Positions 61,756-64,000 of a stretch of DNA of 64,000 nucleotides are shown in pieces (position 1 is the first letter of the stretch; each line of letters opens with the position of its first letter). Source of the DNA: Ga0077555 sp033764055 (GTDB lineage Bacteria; Pseudomonadota; Alphaproteobacteria; Rhizobiales; Hyphomicrobiaceae). The notes under the pieces are model-generated. The model did no database searches, had not been told where the DNA came from, and saw nothing but the letters and a program-made list of their open reading frames with translations. Location of the stretch: contig JANRJI010000124.1 in NCBI GenBank assembly GCA_033764055.1, positions 18,809 through 82,808 of the forward strand, in the 5' to 3' direction. The translations under genes were made by a program, and so were the position numbers.

Positions 61756-63783
61756 TCAGTCCAGGCCGACGTCGTGGCGGGGAGCGTGCCAGTCATGAGC
61801 GGCTGCGATGCATCGCTCGACGTCCTCTTCGAGCATCAGCCCCTCGGTCACGAGTCGCCGCGCTGCCTCGCCGATGGCGTGCTGATAGGCGGCCCGATCC
61901 GCGTAGCGCTCCCGGATCGAGGGCCGCGGGTCGCCGGTCATGGCGCGCTCCTCGGGGCCATCCGGCAGCGGGATGGTGCTGCCCGAGAACTCGTGCATGG
62001 CGCCGTGACCCTGGCCACGGGCGCGCAGATTCCAGCCGGTGTAGGTGGCCAACGGCACTTGCACCATCGGGGCGCGCACGCCGGCGACGTCGTTGCCGTC
62101 GGCATCGGTGGCCGGGACCAGCACGGCGTAATGCTCGCCGGTGCGTCGTGGCGGCTCTGTCAGGATGCCGCGGTCGACATCGGGGCCGAAGTCGAGCCGC
62201 TCGAGCAGGTTGGGTGTGCGCGGGGTGGCGATGCCAGGGATCGCGGGAAAGGCCTTCCGCCACTCTTCGACATCGACCAGCGTGCCATCCGACCGACGCG
62301 GAACGCGGCTTGCGGGCGGGGCCTTGCCACGGCTGGCCCAACCGTCCATCGCATCGAGCATGGCCCGGAACAGCATGGACGTCCAAACGACGTTGATGAC
62401 GTTCTGGCAGATTCCCTTGGCGGGCTTTCTCAAGAGCGGGTCGGCGAGGTGCTGCGACGAGGCCCAGAAGTAGGCGCGCACGGTGGGGGGCAGCTCAAGG
62501 TCGTTGCCGCGTGTATCGGTGTGGACGAGGCTGCCGCGACGTTGCCAATACTCGGTGGCCGTCTGCGTGTGGATGACGAGAGGGTCTGTCTCCGGGCGCT
62601 TCAGGATGGCGTCGGTGCGGCCGGTCAAGTGGTCGGTCGAGCGGGCGTAGGAGAACGGGAAGGTGTCCGCCGGGTTCTCGTGGTCCTCGTGCTGCTGGCC
62701 GGCCGAGACGATGACGTTGGCGAAGCGGTGGTTCATCCACATCTTGCCGCCGCCGGCCACGTGCGGCAGCAGGCCGTCGAACACCCTGCCTCCCGCCGGA
62801 TCAGCATTGAAGCCGCGATACACGAAGTCGCGAATGCAGCGGCCGGTCTGAGAGCGGCCCCAGCCATAGGCCTTCTCGATGCCGGAGACGGGGTTCGCAT
62901 TGCCGGCGTCGTCGGCACGACCGGACTTGAGGAAGGCCACGACGTCGCGGACGGCGACGTGGCCAAGCCCAAGCACCAAGGGGTCCCTGCCCTGGTAGAC
63001 CAGTTCGTAGATCCATCCCGGCTCGAAGCCGTTCGGGATGTGAATGTGCACGTCCGACGGGATCAGCGCCGTCTCGCCGCCCTGCCCGTCGAGTCCGGTG
63101 CCACCCTCGACGCGGGCAAACCGCCACTCGCCGGGCGGGACCGGGATGCGCTCGTCGGTGGCATAGCGACGGCGGGTCAGGGTCGCCTTGGTCGTATCGA
63201 GCGAGACGGCGGGGTGCGATCGGGTGGAAGCTCGGCTCGACAGGGGAAAGGTGCGCTGGCCGGGCGCCGTCGCGATGTACTCGACGCGCACAGGGCCGGC
63301 AATCGGTCTGCCGCCGTCGGTGGCGACAGGGACGTCAAGCAGGAAGCGGTTGTCGCCGGCAAGGAGATCGGCCTGCCAGCCGGCCCAAACGACAGTGTAG
63401 CCGCGCCGCATCAGGAAGCCGTTGCCCGCGTGCGCGACGGATCTGGGGTCGTTGGATCCGACGGCGTCGTTGAAGAACTGCAGGCAGCGGATGTTGCCGC
63501 GGTTGCCCCAGTCGAAGAACAACCGCCGATTGCCGCGCGAGAGATCGACGGGACGCAGGATCGAGATGTCGGTCGCGAATTGGACGAGGCCGTCGCTCCC
63601 GACCGGTGCCTTGTCGAGGTCACAAACGCCCGCAAGGTCCGGTGCTGTCGGATCGACAGCGAGGTGGGCACGCCCCGTCAGCCGCTCGTAGGCGCCGACA
63701 GCTCCGAAGGCCATGCCGCCGGCAAAGGCGAAGCGCTCCGTGATCTCGAGGCGGATGCGGCTGCTCGAGGTGGGTCTGGACAT
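61756..63783 (-). CDS. Large alpha/beta-hydrolase-domain protein
   Basis: A 675-residue protein of the long alpha/beta-hydrolase-domain family. The N-terminal part is a beta-rich ITERFAFAGGMAFGAVGAYERLTGRAHLAVDP segment; the catalytic part has GRRVFD-like regions and the nucleophile-elbow-like WGRSQTGRCIRDFVYRGFN. The rest includes NRRLFFDWGNRGN and MKMWMNHRFANV. Such proteins are poorly characterised and may hydrolyse esters or amides. The ATG at 63783 has AGGAAAT upstream; the open frame to 63942 is weaker. Cytoplasmic, no signal peptide seen. Confidence 0.85.
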   Translation of the reverse strand: MSRPTSSSRIRLEITERFAFAGGMAFGAVGAYERLTGRAHLAVDPTAPDLAGVCDLDKAPVGSDGLVQFATDISILRPVDLSRGNRRLFFDWGNRGNIRCLQFFNDAVGSNDPRSVAHAGNGFLMRRGYTVVWAGWQADLLAGDNRFLLDVPVATDGGRPIAGPVRVEYIATAPGQRTFPLSSRASTRSHPAVSLDTTKATLTRRRYATDERIPVPPGEWRFARVEGGTGLDGQGGETALIPSDVHIHIPNGFEPGWIYELVYQGRDPLVLGLGHVAVRDVVAFLKSGRADDAGNANPVSGIEKAYGWGRSQTGRCIRDFVYRGFNADPAGGRVFDGLLPHVAGGGKMWMNHRFANVIVSAGQQHEDHENPADTFPFSYARSTDHLTGRTDAILKRPETDPLVIHTQTATEYWQRRGSLVHTDTRGNDLELPPTVRAYFWASSQHLADPLLRKPAKGICQNVINVVWTSMLFRAMLDAMDGWASRGKAPPASRVPRRSDGTLVDVEEWRKAFPAIPGIATPRTPNLLERLDFGPDVDRGILTEPPRRTGEHYAVLVPATDADGNDVAGVRAPMVQVPLATYTGWNLRARGQGHGAMHEFSGSTIPLPDGPEERAMTGDPRPSIRERYADRAAYQHAIGEAARRLVTEGLMLEEDVERCIAAAHDWHAPRHDVGLD

Positions 63784-63868
63784 CGGATCATTTCCTGGCT
63801 CTGCGGTCCCGCCAGAGCCTAGGCCAAAACCGCGTTCGTGCGCCACCGGCAAGGGCACCCGTGTCGCC

Positions 63869-63912
63869 AGCACACGATATGTCCGGTTCCAGTAGCACAC
63901 GAGTTGTCCGGT
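63869..63912. repeat. Two direct copies of a 25-bp-period repeat at an apparent insertion-sequence end
   Basis: AGCACACGATATGTCCGGT (63869-63887) and AGCACACGAGTTGTCCGGT (63894-63912) differ at two bases and repeat with a 25-bp period. TGTCCGG-containing repeats in front of a transposase-like start suggest the terminal region of an insertion sequence. Confidence 0.55.
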
Positions 63913-63954
63913 CATCCGTGATCGAACCGATGCGGGAAGCATCGGGGGGACGGG

Positions 63955-64000
63955 ATGAGCCGGGCCAAGTGTGACGAGGACCGGAGGATGGAGAAGTTCG
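63955..64000 (+). CDS. Start of a probable transposase (partial, runs off the right edge)
   Basis: Fifteen residues are visible: MSRAKCDEDRRMEKF. It begins 43 bp after the second TGTCCGG repeat, with GGGGGGACGGG just ahead. The start resembles those of ISNCY-type (IS1202-like) transposases as I remember them, and the position next to terminal-type repeats supports this, but the visible part is too short to be sure. It is on the opposite strand to the hydrolase gene. Confidence 0.4.
   Translation, partial: MSRAKCDEDRRMEKF

Overview
The window is GC-rich (roughly two thirds G+C by eye), densely coded DNA from an alphaproteobacterium, most likely Hyphomicrobiales (Rhizobiales) or a close relative. 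Evidence: the small alphaproteobacterial families DUF4169 and DUF2852, an HdaA-type DnaA-related protein next to a ppk-ppx pair, a C-P lyase operon with many 1-4 bp start/stop overlaps, an F420-type LLM oxidoreductase, and a tripartite tricarboxylate transporter (TTT) set. No rRNA, tRNA or CRISPR array was seen.

Layout. 0-5 kb: the 5' part of a C-P lyase operon on the minus strand (phnG-H-I-J-K-L and a hexapeptide transferase cut by the left edge). 5-7 kb: a divergent PhnZ-like HD-domain oxygenase and an SDR-fold protein that has lost its catalytic Ser and Tyr. 7-14 kb, minus strand: alpha/beta hydrolase, a methyltransferase/ATP-grasp fusion, an RsmB-type rRNA methyltransferase, a MAPEG protein, a DUF1028 protein and a PfkB kinase. 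14-20 kb: LLM oxidoreductase, CaiB/BaiF CoA-transferase, Cys-rich periplasmic protein, MipA/OmpV outer-membrane protein, fumC, a TetR regulator and a DUF2852 protein with a clear promoter/operator. 21-24 kb: a four-gene minus-strand cluster (FkbM methyltransferase, QueD-like protein with an altered active site, glycosyltransferase, methyltransferase) that looks like an uncharacterised small-molecule pathway. 24-31 kb: EF-hand protein, ICL/PEP-mutase-family lyase, two medium-chain dehydrogenases, DUF2306 and DoxX membrane proteins, the glucan glucosyltransferase MdoH, RidA. 31-39 kb: sugar-acid catabolism (GST, tartrate-dehydratase-like enolase-superfamily enzyme, wHTH/TPR regulator, split UxaA-type dehydratase, SMP-30 lactonase, SDR). 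39-42 kb: an MBOAT plus SGNH pair for O-acylation of an exported glycan. 42-50 kb: a minus-strand catabolic run with two CoA-transferases, SDR, TctCAB and an MmgE/PrpD protein. 50-57 kb: ppx, ppk1, hdaA and an AI-2E-type permease. 57-61 kb: a methyltransferase with rearranged alpha/beta-hydrolase segments, a BrkB/YihY protein and an ABC-2 exporter. 61-64 kb: a ribbon-helix-helix protein, DUF4169, a large alpha/beta-hydrolase-domain protein, and the apparent end of an insertion sequence running off the right edge.

Themes. Phosphorus metabolism appears twice (C-P lyase with the HD oxygenase, and polyphosphate kinase with exopolyphosphatase). Organic-acid and acyl-CoA catabolism appears repeatedly (three CaiB/BaiF CoA-transferases, TTT uptake, PrpD, ICL-family lyase, sugar-acid dehydratases). 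The least explained parts are the FkbM/QueD-like/GT/MT cluster, the methyltransferase/ATP-grasp fusion, the hydrolase/methyltransferase chimera and the catalytically depleted SDR. Several perfect inverted repeats lie in the gaps between genes. All assignments come from reading the sequence; no database search was run.
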